Source: Roseiarcus sp963781895 | GTDB lineage: Bacteria > Pseudomonadota > Alphaproteobacteria > Rhizobiales > Beijerinckiaceae | NCBI GenBank assembly: GCA_963781895.1 | Contig: CAWAIM010000019.1 | Location: 1 to 64,000, forward strand | Direction of reading: 5' to 3' | DNA length: 64,000 nucleotides | Made by a program: the position numbers and the translations under genes | Part shown: piece by piece, positions 36,718 to 44,710 of the stretch | Layout of the letters: each line of letters starts with the position of its first letter | Numbering within the stretch: position 1 is the first letter of the stretch | The notes under the pieces: generated by a model | Seen by the model: only the letters and a program-made list of their open reading frames with translations | What the model was told of the DNA's origin: nothing | Databases searched by the model: none

Positions 36718-37775
36718 GTGACAAAACTGATCGGAGTACTTGTGGGCTGCGGCGCAATCGCGCGCGAGCACTTGGCGGTTCTTGCCAAGCTCGGAAATGT
36801 CGAAGTCGCGGCGGTATGCGACATTTCTCCCGTGCGAGCAGAGGCGACCGCGGAGCGCTACGGCGTCCCGCGATGGTATACAAATCACAAAACGCTGCTC
36901 TCTGAAGTTCGGCCAGACCTGGTCCATATCACGACCCCGCCGGCTTTCCACGCCGCTATCGCCAAAGACTGTCTTACGGAAGGCATAAACGTTCTGTGCG
37001 AAAAGCCCTAACGGTGGAATATTCTGACTTTATTATGCTCAAGCAACTTGCGATCCAAAATAACGTTATGTTGATGGAGAATCAACAAAATAGATACCAC
37101 TCTTCGATCCTGCGCATTTGCGACTATGTCGAGTCCGGCGAGCTTGGAGACGTTCTTGAGGCGGATATTTCCATATCGCTCAATATCTCAGCTGAGGGCG
37201 GCCCATACGTCGATCGAAATGCGCCGCATTTTGGCCTGGCCTTGCCAGGAGGGGTGATCGGAGATTTCCTGCCCCATATCGCCTACCTGGCGTATATGTT
37301 CACCGGCCCGGTTCTCGAGGTTCGAACGATTTGGGCCAAGCGGATGCAACATACGCCGCTGCCGGCGGACGAATTTCGAGGGTTGATCAAGGGAGAGCGC
37401 GCTTCGGCGTATGTCAGTTTCAATGGGACGGCGAAAGTCGATGGATTTTGGGTGCGACTCGTAGGGACGCGGATGCGCGTTGAGGCCAATCTTTTTGAAC
37501 CCCCGCGGTTGACGGTCAGACGATCGCGTCGGGGCGAGCCCGCGCTCATGACCCTCATTGACGGCCTCGCCGAATCCCGTGACGTCATGTGGGGGAGCGT
37601 TGCAGGCTTTGTAAGGAAGTTGGGCGGCGAAAGCAGTTATGACGGACTGGCGGAATTTCTGAAAACGACATACCGCGCGTTGGAGGCGCACGAGCCGCAA
37701 CCAATTCCGCTCGCCGAAATCGATCAGACCGCGCTTCTCGTACAGCGTCTCAGTCGGCCGGAGTTTAGGCTGTGA
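36718..37775 (+). CDS. Gfo/Idh/MocA-family sugar oxidoreductase, frameshifted
   Basis: An NAD(P)-dependent oxidoreductase, probably on a nucleotide sugar. From a GTG start the N-terminal Rossmann domain has LVGCGAIAREHLAVL, then HITTPPAFHAAIAKDCL and the catalytic-Lys motif LCEKP. Immediately after, at 37005-37011, the sequence reads AAGCCCTAACG. One missing C (CCCC reduced to CCC) makes a stop, while adding it restores CEKPLTVEYSDF and the C-terminal domain (GGVIGDFLPHIAYLAYMF). Corrected length is about 352 residues. It overlaps the epimerase gene start by GTGA. Confidence 0.82.
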
Positions 37776-38770
37776 GAATATTGGTCTCCGGCGCGGGAGG
37801 ATTTCTCGGTCGATATGTCGTGGAAAGATTGCTCGAGCGGGGCCATAGCGTCCGTGCGATCGTGCGTTCCGGATCGACATCGCCTGCGTGGCGCGGCGAT
37901 GTCGAAATGTTCCCTGCGGACCTTCGGGTGAGCGGCAATCTTTCCCAGGCGTTCGATGGCGTTGACGCAGTGCTTCATCTGGCCGCGGCGGTGAGCGGCA
38001 CGGAAGACGCGCAATTTGCCTCCACAGTGGTCGGCACGGAGCGGTTCCTCGAGGCAATGGCGCACTCGTCTGTCAAACGCCTCGTGCACGTAAGTAGTAT
38101 AGCCGTATATGATTGGTCCTCCGCCGAAAGACTCATGGATGAAGGAACGCCGATTGTCGCCAACATGTACGAAATGGGCGGGTATACGATCGCCAAAGTA
38201 TGGCAAGAACGGCTGGTGTTGCGCGCCGCACACAATAACGATTGGGATGTTACCGTCATGCGTCCAGGATTTATATGGGGACCTGACCATGCGCAAATTG
38301 CCGGGATGGGAAGGCAATTCGGACGGGCATATTTTACCTTCGGCTTATTCACACGATTGCCATTGTCACACGTCATGAACTGCGCGGATTGTTTGGTTCA
38401 CGCTCTGGAGACTCCGTCGAAGGGCAAGAGCATTTTCAACGTGATCGACGGGGATGACGTTCGTGTCTGGCGCTACGTCAGAGAATACAGACGGCGTTCG
38501 GGAAACCCCGGATTCGTCGTCCCCATACCGTATCGCATTGGCCTCGGTCTGGCGAAGTTGGCGACAATGACAAGCCGGATGGCGTTTGGGGCCAAAGGGA
38601 AATTGCCATCCCTGCTCATGTCGAGGCGCTTCGAGTCGCAGTTTAAACCGATTCGCTTTAGTAACGAGAAATTGAAGAGAGAGCTGGGTTGGAAACAACC
38701 CTACAGTTTTAAGGAGTGTCTCGATTTAACTTATGGCGACCAGGTCGATAGCGCACGTAAAGAGCTTTAG
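37772..38770 (+). CDS. NAD-dependent epimerase/dehydratase (extended SDR)
   Basis: A 332-residue extended short-chain dehydrogenase from a GTG that overlaps the preceding stop. Motifs are VSGAGGFLGRYVVERLL (NAD-binding), LHLAAAVSG, HVSSIAVYDW and the active-site Tyr-x-x-x-Lys in GYTIAKVWQE (about residues 136-145), then RPGFIWGP. The C-terminal region (about 240-300) binds the nucleotide-sugar. It probably modifies a sugar together with the Gfo/Idh enzyme encoded just upstream. The exact product is unknown. Confidence 0.86.
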   Translation: MRILVSGAGGFLGRYVVERLLERGHSVRAIVRSGSTSPAWRGDVEMFPADLRVSGNLSQAFDGVDAVLHLAAAVSGTEDAQFASTVVGTERFLEAMAHSSVKRLVHVSSIAVYDWSSAERLMDEGTPIVANMYEMGGYTIAKVWQERLVLRAAHNNDWDVTVMRPGFIWGPDHAQIAGMGRQFGRAYFTFGLFTRLPLSHVMNCADCLVHALETPSKGKSIFNVIDGDDVRVWRYVREYRRRSGNPGFVVPIPYRIGLGLAKLATMTSRMAFGAKGKLPSLLMSRRFESQFKPIRFSNEKLKRELGWKQPYSFKECLDLTYGDQVDSARKEL

Positions 38771-39066
38771 CTGTCAATGAGTGTCTATAATGTCATCAGA
38801 ATCGGGAGCGCCGCGCGAGATCCGCAGAGCAATCCGACGCGGAACATTTTTCGGCCCTGCGAGGACGGGGCTGACGAACACCCCCGGCTCGCCTGCGCTC
38901 ATGATCTGATGTTGCATTCTTCAGCGTCCTTTTGCGGCGTTTGCGGCCGTCGGAGAGGCGCCCTGGCGTTTCCTATCGAACGCGACGCCGCTCCTTCGCA
39001 TCCGCTCATGCGCCGCAAAGCGCGGTCAGCGTTCACGGTCGACGTTCCATCAGGCCTGTCTGAACG

Positions 39067-40152
39067 ATGAGGGTTTTATTTGCTCTTCCCGGTATTCATA
39101 AATACGACCGCGGCGCGGAAGTAGCGTTCATCTCTATTGCGAGAGAGCTCTCGAGGCTTGGTGACGAGGTGACTCTGATCGGGTCCGGGCTCCCCCGCCA
39201 GGAGGCCCCGTATCGCTTTCTGCGCGCAAGCAGCGTCGCCCGTGAAAAGTTCGAGGCGCTGCCGTCGCTGCCGCTATTTCGTGATGAATGCGCGTTCGAG
39301 GATTTGACCTTCATTCCAAATTTGCTCCGGCGCTATCGACCGCAGGATTATGACGTCACCGTCACCTGCAGCTATCCTTTCACAAATTGGGCGCTTCGGC
39401 GGCGAACCGATCGCGGCCGCCGCCCTCCGCATGTGTTCGTGACCCAGAATGGCGATTGGCCCGCTTTCGCAAATACGTCCGAGTACAGATACTTTTCCTG
39501 CGATGGATTGGTGTGCACCAATCCTGACTATTTCGAACGCAATAAACTGAGATGGAATTGCCGGACAATCCCCAACGGCGTCGACCTGCTCAGGTTTTGC
39601 CCAGGGCCGTCAGAGCGGGCGCAGTTTCGCCTTCCGGCGGATCGTCCGATCGTGTTGATGGTCAGCGCCTTGGCGCTCACGAAACGCGTCGAGGCCGGCA
39701 TTGAAGCGGTGAGCAAGATGAAGGATGCGCATCTTGTGGTCGCCGGCGACGGTCCGCGAAGAGAGGTCGTCGACAGGCTCGCGGCGCGGCTGCTCGGCGA
39801 CAGGTTCACACGATTGTCGGTCGCGCCGGAGCGGATGCCAGCGCTTTATCGATCCGCGGACGTGGCGCTGCACCTTTCCAAAGACGAGGCGTTCGGCAAC
39901 GTGTTCGTCGAGGCGATGGCATGCGGACTTCCCATTGTCGCTCACGACACGCCTCGGTTGAGATGGCTGATCGGCGACGGAGAATACCTTCACAATACCG
40001 ACGATTCAGACGCAACCTCCCGATATATTGCGCTTGCTCTCACGGCGACGGACGATCATCGACAAAAGATGAGAGCGCAAGCCGAGTTATTTTCATGGAC
40101 GCGCATAGGCGCCGCGTATCAGGAATTTCTGAACGAGGTCGTCTCGCGTTGA
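39067..40152 (+). CDS. family 4 glycosyltransferase
   Basis: A 361-residue GT-B glycosyltransferase with the N-terminal start ALPGIHKYDRGAEVAFISIA. The C-terminal domain has IPNGVDLLRFCPG, VVAGDGPRREVVDRLA, RLSVAPERMPALYRSADV and the E-x7-E donor-binding motif in KDEAFGNVFVEAMACGLPIV. The frame is intact. It follows the epimerase gene by about 296 bp and is the last gene of the polysaccharide region. The 296-bp gap (38771-39066) shows no recognisable gene. Confidence 0.88.
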   Translation: MRVLFALPGIHKYDRGAEVAFISIARELSRLGDEVTLIGSGLPRQEAPYRFLRASSVAREKFEALPSLPLFRDECAFEDLTFIPNLLRRYRPQDYDVTVTCSYPFTNWALRRRTDRGRRPPHVFVTQNGDWPAFANTSEYRYFSCDGLVCTNPDYFERNKLRWNCRTIPNGVDLLRFCPGPSERAQFRLPADRPIVLMVSALALTKRVEAGIEAVSKMKDAHLVVAGDGPRREVVDRLAARLLGDRFTRLSVAPERMPALYRSADVALHLSKDEAFGNVFVEAMACGLPIVAHDTPRLRWLIGDGEYLHNTDDSDATSRYIALALTATDDHRQKMRAQAELFSWTRIGAAYQEFLNEVVSR

Positions 40153-40362
40153 GGTCGGAAATCATTCTCGTTCCGCTCAATGGAGGTGTTGTCGACGCGT
40201 CGCGCGCCCTACGTGATTCCTCGCGAGCGGCATCGCGGCGCGACTTCTGATCGTCGCGAGCTTATTGTTCGGGCCATTGGGAATAGGGATTCAGAAAGCC
40301 GTCATCGCGATCCGAAATCGCGATCGCTTGCCCGGCGCGCCGACTTGGGCCATGGCTGCGGC

Positions 40363-41052
40363 GTGGCCCGGCGGCGCTCCCCCTTCGGCAAATTGGCGCG
40401 CGGCCTCGGCTGGGCCGCTCTGGCGCTCATTGGCGTTTTCATCGGGCTCGTCGCCCTCTACGCCGCGGCGCCCCCGGTTTCGACGCTGATGCTGGCCCGC
40501 AAGATCGAGGGCAAGAGCTACGAACGCATCGTCGTGCGGCTGGAGGACGTCGCGCCGGCGGCGGTCGCCGCGGTGGCGGCGTCGGAAGACGCCACGTTCT
40601 GTCAGAACGACGGCGTCGACTGGGGCGCGCTGCATGAAGTCTTGAGGGGCGCCGGAAAGGGCGGACCCAGACGCGGCGCCTCGACGATCACCATGCAGAC
40701 CGCCAAGAACCTGTTTCTGTGGCCGGGCCGCTCGGCCGTTCGCAAGGGCGTCGAGATCGGCATGGCGCTGGTCCTCGGCAAAGTCTGGTCGAAGCGGCGC
40801 ACCATGGAGATCTACCTCAACATCGCCGAATGGGGGGACGGGCTCTACGGCGTCGAGGCCGCGGCGCAGCATTACTTCCATAAAAGAGCGAGCCAGCTCG
40901 ACCTGCGCGAGGGAGCGCTGCTCGCGACCGCGCTGCCGAACCCGATCAAGCGCGACCCGGCCCATCCGAGGCTGTTCCAGCGCCGCCTCGCCGCCAATGT
41001 CGCGGCGCGGGCCCTCGGCAGCGCCGAATGGCTGAATTGCCTGGCGCGATAG
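40363..41052 (+). CDS. mtgA: monofunctional peptidoglycan glycosyltransferase MtgA
   Basis: MtgA polymerises lipid II into glycan strands at the outer face of the inner membrane. I place the start at the GTG at 40363 (MARRRSPFGKLARG); the frame is open to 40180 but that extension has no MtgA features. The 229-residue product has one transmembrane helix (about residues 15-37) and the GT51 domain: AASEDATFCQNDGVDW with the catalytic Glu, GASTITMQTAKNLFLW, KVWSKRRTMEIYLNIAEWG and ALLATALPNP. The frame is intact. Confidence 0.93.
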   Translation: MARRRSPFGKLARGLGWAALALIGVFIGLVALYAAAPPVSTLMLARKIEGKSYERIVVRLEDVAPAAVAAVAASEDATFCQNDGVDWGALHEVLRGAGKGGPRRGASTITMQTAKNLFLWPGRSAVRKGVEIGMALVLGKVWSKRRTMEIYLNIAEWGDGLYGVEAAAQHYFHKRASQLDLREGALLATALPNPIKRDPAHPRLFQRRLAANVAARALGSAEWLNCLAR

Positions 41053-41223
41053 GTCGCCGCCGCGGCGCCCATCGCCCGGCGCGTTTTCGCAACTCGAGTC
41101 GCCTTCCCGGCCAGCGCGCCTCAACGGCGCGTCCGGCGACGGCCGTCGATGTTAAAAATGAGGGATTGATTAAATTCCGACCGCAACAGGACCCGAGCGT
41201 GATTTTCGCCCCAACCGTCGTGA

Positions 41224-41346
41224 CCCCCCGGCGCCTCCGCGGTTCCGGAGCCCGCGACCTGGGCGATGACGCTGATCGGCTTCGCCGGGCTTGGCTTCGC
41301 CGGCTATCGCCGGGCGTCGAGAGACCGCGCGGCCCTCGCCGCCTGA
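41224..41346 (+). pseudogene. orphan PEP-CTERM sorting signal at the end of a broken gene
   Basis: This frame reads GASAVPEPATWAMTLIGF then AGLGFAGYRRASRD and ends at TGA (41344-41346). It has the three parts of a PEP-CTERM tail: the PEP motif, a short transmembrane helix and an Arg-rich end, in the form typical of alphaproteobacteria (PEPxTWAM, GFAGLGFAGYRR). The frame is closed by TGA at 41221. A neighbouring frame just upstream reads SVIFAPTVVTP and joins it after a +1 shift in a run of six C (41223-41228). No signal peptide or passenger domain remains visible upstream. Confidence 0.78.
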
Positions 41347-41710
41347 AACCATGCTTCGCTGCGATGAAAACAGAGCCTTGATCGCAAGCGTCAGCGCAGG
41401 GGTCTCGGGGCGAAGGGCACAGCCCTCGGAAAAGGTAGCTCGTGTTGAGAGCGAGAAAATTTTTCCGAACAATTCTTTGCTGAAAATCGAAAAATGTGGC
41501 ATCTTTGCTCTCTCGCGGTGAGCGAGGCGATCGGCGGTTCGACCACTCCGACGGCCGCGGCCAGGCGTTCGTGGCGTGCGGGCGAATATAACGTTCGGTT
41601 TTAGTTATTAAAGAGAGCAAGCGATGGATTTTTTTTCTTTGGAATCGCCGTAACCCCTTGAAAAGCCCCGTTTCGGACGAAGGAATCCAAGGAAATCCAA
41701 GGGGTTTTTT

Positions 41711-41760
41711 CTTGGTTTTTCTTGGTTTTGTTTGGTTCTGTTTGGTTTTTTTTGGTTCGG
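41711..41760. repeat. five 10-bp tandem repeats, consensus YTTGGTTYTK
   Basis: Five contiguous decamers: CTTGGTTTTT, CTTGGTTTTG, TTTGGTTCTG, TTTGGTTTTT, TTTGGTTCGG. A degenerate copy (GGGGTTTTTT) precedes them. Immediately upstream, AAGGAATCC and AAGGAAATCC form a short complementary repeat, so CCAAG can pair with the first CTTGG around GGGTTTTTT and be followed by TTTTT. The hairpin could act as a terminator on the plus strand, but the 10-bp period is unusual. Confidence 0.7.
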
Positions 41761-41991
41761 GTTGGAAAAATTTGGCGGAACGGGATAACACAGCATAGAT
41801 TCGTGTGTTAGCTGCGCCGGCGCGCCGAAACGGGCGGTCGACGCCCACGGCTATATCGTCGGCAATTGGAAGGAAGTCCCCTAGCGCCGAGCCCCGCAAC
41901 CATGCAGGGTCGCGGCGTTGACAGTCATCATGCGGCGAGCGCCGCCTGGCGGCGTTTCGGCGCTCGGCCGCGGGCTGAGGTCGCGGTCAGG

Positions 41992-42552
41992 CTAGGGTTG
42001 CGCCCGCTTGATCGCCGCCCTGACCCGGGCCGGATACCAGCTCGTGAACTTGACCGCGCCGACAAGCGCCAGAATGATCGCAATGACGCCCACGGGCCGC
42101 GGCGCGCCCGGCGCATAGAGCAGGGCGAGGTCGGCGATCACGATCACCGCGAACGCAAGCGCCCAAGCCGCGGTGATGACGTAATTGGCGCGGACGAATT
42201 CGGGCCTGGCCCAAAATTCGGGCGCGACCTGTTCGCGGGCGTATTGCAGGGTGAACGGGCGGCCGGCCGCCATCGAAACGAGGACGATCAGCAGCAAGCC
42301 GACATCGACGCAGAGCCTGACGCCGATGATCGACCACGTCGGTCTTCCGAACGCGGCGTAGAGCGCCAGCGCGGCGAACAGGATCAGCGTGCCGAGCTCG
42401 AGGATTTTGGGCGCTCGGCCCGTCGTCACCCGATCGCGCACGAGCAAAGCCGCCGACAGGAGCGCGGCCGCGGCCAATCCCGCCAGCGGCCCAACGAACC
42501 GCTCGAGGAGCGCGAAGACGATGAAGGGCGCAAAGGCCAGCAGGATCGCCAT
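41992..42552 (-). CDS. hypothetical polytopic membrane protein
   Basis: A 186-residue hydrophobic protein with about six transmembrane helices (approximately residues 3-20, 24-38, 51-67, 76-92, 125-146 and 155-172). It starts MAILLAFAPFIVFALLERFV, and ends with a basic tail (RVRAAIKRAQP). The segment YAREQVAPEFWARPEFVRANYVIT between helices is the most conserved-looking part. I do not recognise the family with confidence. It lies upstream of no obvious operon partner, 148 bp from the next minus-strand gene. Confidence 0.6.
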   Translation of the reverse strand: MAILLAFAPFIVFALLERFVGPLAGLAAAALLSAALLVRDRVTTGRAPKILELGTLILFAALALYAAFGRPTWSIIGVRLCVDVGLLLIVLVSMAAGRPFTLQYAREQVAPEFWARPEFVRANYVITAAWALAFAVIVIADLALLYAPGAPRPVGVIAIILALVGAVKFTSWYPARVRAAIKRAQP

Positions 42553-42700
42553 GGCTCGTCCTTTCCGCGCAATCCGGCGCCGCGCCCATTAGCATGAAAG
42601 ACGAACAGGACGCGACGAGGCTGTCGTCAAGGGCGAACCATGCCCGCGGGCGAGAGCCGTCGGGCAAGGCCGTCGCCGTCGAGGGTCCAGAGCCGCGGCG

Positions 42701-43192
42701 CTACCGCATGATCTCGATCAGCAGAACCCAGGCGCTCAAGACGACGGCGATGACGCAGACAATGTCGCTGGCCGCGATCCAATAGAGGCCGGCGCGCGCG
42801 CCGGTCGCAACGAGCGCGCCGCCGATGGCGACCGTCAAGCCGACGGCCGCGCTCACTCCGGCGCGCGCCATCCGCTTGGTCGCCCCGACGTTTTCCCTTG
42901 TGCGTCGCGACCGCGTCTGAATGGCGATCACTGCGGCGAGCATCGCGACGCCGGTGGTCAGAACCTCCGTTCCCACGATCAGAGCCGGTTGATCGGGGAT
43001 GAGGACGAGGCCGGTCGCGGTAATCGCGCCGACCGGCACGATCAGCGCCTCGAAAGCCCGGCTCGGCAGAGACGCAAAGGCGAGAATGCGGGTCAGGTTG
43101 ATCGAAATCGCCACCACGACGAATCCGGTCAGCGCGGCGAGCGCGCCAAGCTCAGCGGCGAAGAAGGTGGACCAATCGGACGTCAGCGGCAA
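42701..43192 (-). CDS. hypothetical membrane protein with four to five helices
   Basis: A 163-residue protein beginning MPLTSDWSTFFAAELGALAALTGF. About five transmembrane segments are visible (approximately residues 12-32, 47-65, 70-90, 110-127 and 135-160). The motif GFVVVAISINLTRIL resembles small bacterial membrane proteins annotated only as hypothetical. A basic loop (RSRRTRENVGATKRMAR) lies at about 92-108. No catalytic residues stand out. Confidence 0.6.
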   Translation of the reverse strand: MPLTSDWSTFFAAELGALAALTGFVVVAISINLTRILAFASLPSRAFEALIVPVGAITATGLVLIPDQPALIVGTEVLTTGVAMLAAVIAIQTRSRRTRENVGATKRMARAGVSAAVGLTVAIGGALVATGARAGLYWIAASDIVCVIAVVLSAWVLLIEIMR

Positions 43193-43241
43193 AGTCGAAC
43201 CTCGGGGAGCGGTTCGGGGTGGAGCGCCTGCGACCCGCCCC

Positions 43242-44543
43242 TTACCGCATGTTCCCGGTATGCCCGAGGGAGTAGCGCCCCGGCTGCGGCCACACGGTCA
43301 GCCCGTGCGGCATGCCGCCGACCGGAATCGTCTTGACCGAGCCGTCGTCGGTGTTGAAGGCGTAGATGACGCCGTCGTAACGGCCAGACAGCCACAGCCA
43401 TTTGCCGTCGGCGCTCAAATTGCCCATGTCCGGGCTGCCGCCGCCGGGAATCGTCCAGGTCGCGACCACCTTGCGGGTCTTAAAGTCGATCACCGAAACG
43501 CTGCCCTGTCCGTGCTTGACGCCGGCGATGTCGTGCGTGCCGCGATTGGAGACATAGAGCTTGGTTCCGTCGCGGCTCGGGTAGAGTCCATGCGCGCCGA
43601 CGCCGGTCGGGATGAAGCCGAGTTCCCCGAACACGTCGCCGTCGATGACCATGACGCCGTCCTTCAGGATGTCGGCGACGAAGAAGACCTTGCCGTCGGG
43701 GGCGACGCGGATGTCCTGCGGCATATGGCCCGGCGACAGCGGCAGCGTCTCGATCAACGAATGATGGACGAGATCGATCTTGGCCAGCGCGTTGTTGTAT
43801 TCGCAGGTGAAGATCGCGTAACTGCCGTCGGGCGAAAAATCGGCGTGATTGATTCCCGCGCATTTCGGCGTGTTGATGTACCCCTGCAGGGCCATCGTGT
43901 GCGGATCGCGAAATTCGAGCCGCCGCATCGCCTCGGCGACGATGATCGCCGACTTGCCGTCGGGCGTGAAATACATGTTGTAGGAGTCGGGCACGACGAT
44001 CGCCTGGCCGAGCTTGCCGGTCCTGGGATCGATCGGCATCACGTCGGCATGGCCGCCGCGATAGCTGATGTCGCCCGAGACCCACAGCGTCTGCAAATCC
44101 CAGGACGGAACGATGTGCTCCGGGCTCGGAATCGCGACCAGGCTGTCGATCACCTTGAAGGTCTTGGGGTCGATGACGTCGACCTTGCCGGTGAGGAGAT
44201 TGGGCGAATAGACGCGCGACAATTGGCCGGCGACGGCGGGGCTGAACATGCCGGCTCCCGTTCCGGCATAGACATTGTTCGGATCGACCGGCGCCGGCAT
44301 CGCCATGTTGGCCGGCGGCAAGTCCATCACCCGATCCGGCCCGAGCTGATAGGCGGCGAGCTGGATGAAATCGCTCTCGGTCCGGCCCTCCTCGACGATG
44401 CTGCGGCAGAACGAAGCGCATTGCGTCGCATCCGCGCATACGGTCGGAATGGTCAGCGACTGAGCGGTCGGCAATCCCGAATCGGAGCCCACGGCCATCG
44501 ACATCGTCGCCGCCGACGCCGCCAGCCACTGGCGAAATCTCAT
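43242..44543 (-). CDS. exported YVTN-type beta-propeller protein
   Basis: The start is the ATG at 44543 (MRFRQWLAASAATMSMAVG), which gives a signal-peptide-like N-terminus; a start at 44585 adds 14 residues with no signal features. The 433-residue product is made of about seven propeller blades with YVTN-type phrases: GKVDVIDPKTFKVIDSL, NMYFTPDGKSAIIVAEA, KLYVSNRGTHDI, GSVSVIDFKTRKVVATW and NLSADGKWLWLSGRYDG. Such proteins scaffold periplasmic complexes or bind ligands. An early Cys-rich stretch (CADATQCASFC) is notable. No partner gene is adjacent. Confidence 0.8.
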   Translation of the reverse strand: MRFRQWLAASAATMSMAVGSDSGLPTAQSLTIPTVCADATQCASFCRSIVEEGRTESDFIQLAAYQLGPDRVMDLPPANMAMPAPVDPNNVYAGTGAGMFSPAVAGQLSRVYSPNLLTGKVDVIDPKTFKVIDSLVAIPSPEHIVPSWDLQTLWVSGDISYRGGHADVMPIDPRTGKLGQAIVVPDSYNMYFTPDGKSAIIVAEAMRRLEFRDPHTMALQGYINTPKCAGINHADFSPDGSYAIFTCEYNNALAKIDLVHHSLIETLPLSPGHMPQDIRVAPDGKVFFVADILKDGVMVIDGDVFGELGFIPTGVGAHGLYPSRDGTKLYVSNRGTHDIAGVKHGQGSVSVIDFKTRKVVATWTIPGGGSPDMGNLSADGKWLWLSGRYDGVIYAFNTDDGSVKTIPVGGMPHGLTVWPQPGRYSLGHTGNMR

Positions 44544-44710
44544 TGTGCCCTGTCCGTCTAACCCGCCGGTCGGTTGCGGCGCCATTGCGGCGATTGGCCG
44601 AAAATGCGACGGCGCGGATGACTATTCGATGAACGGCGAGGGCGCGCGAGGCCAGACCGCGCCGCCTGGCCGATGGCGCCGGCCTCCCACATCGCCTATT
44701 CTCTCGGCCC

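Larger units (their letters stand above)
41053..41991. other. gene-poor region with a PEP-CTERM tail and tandem repeats
   Basis: A 939-bp region after mtgA. It contains an orphan PEP-CTERM coding tail (41224-41346) and a block of 10-bp T-rich tandem repeats (41711-41760), both listed separately. About 41440-41660 is relatively A/T-rich. Frames of 60-117 codons on both strands here do not look like intact genes. Upstream debris of the PEP-CTERM gene may extend to about 41160. Confidence 0.5.
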
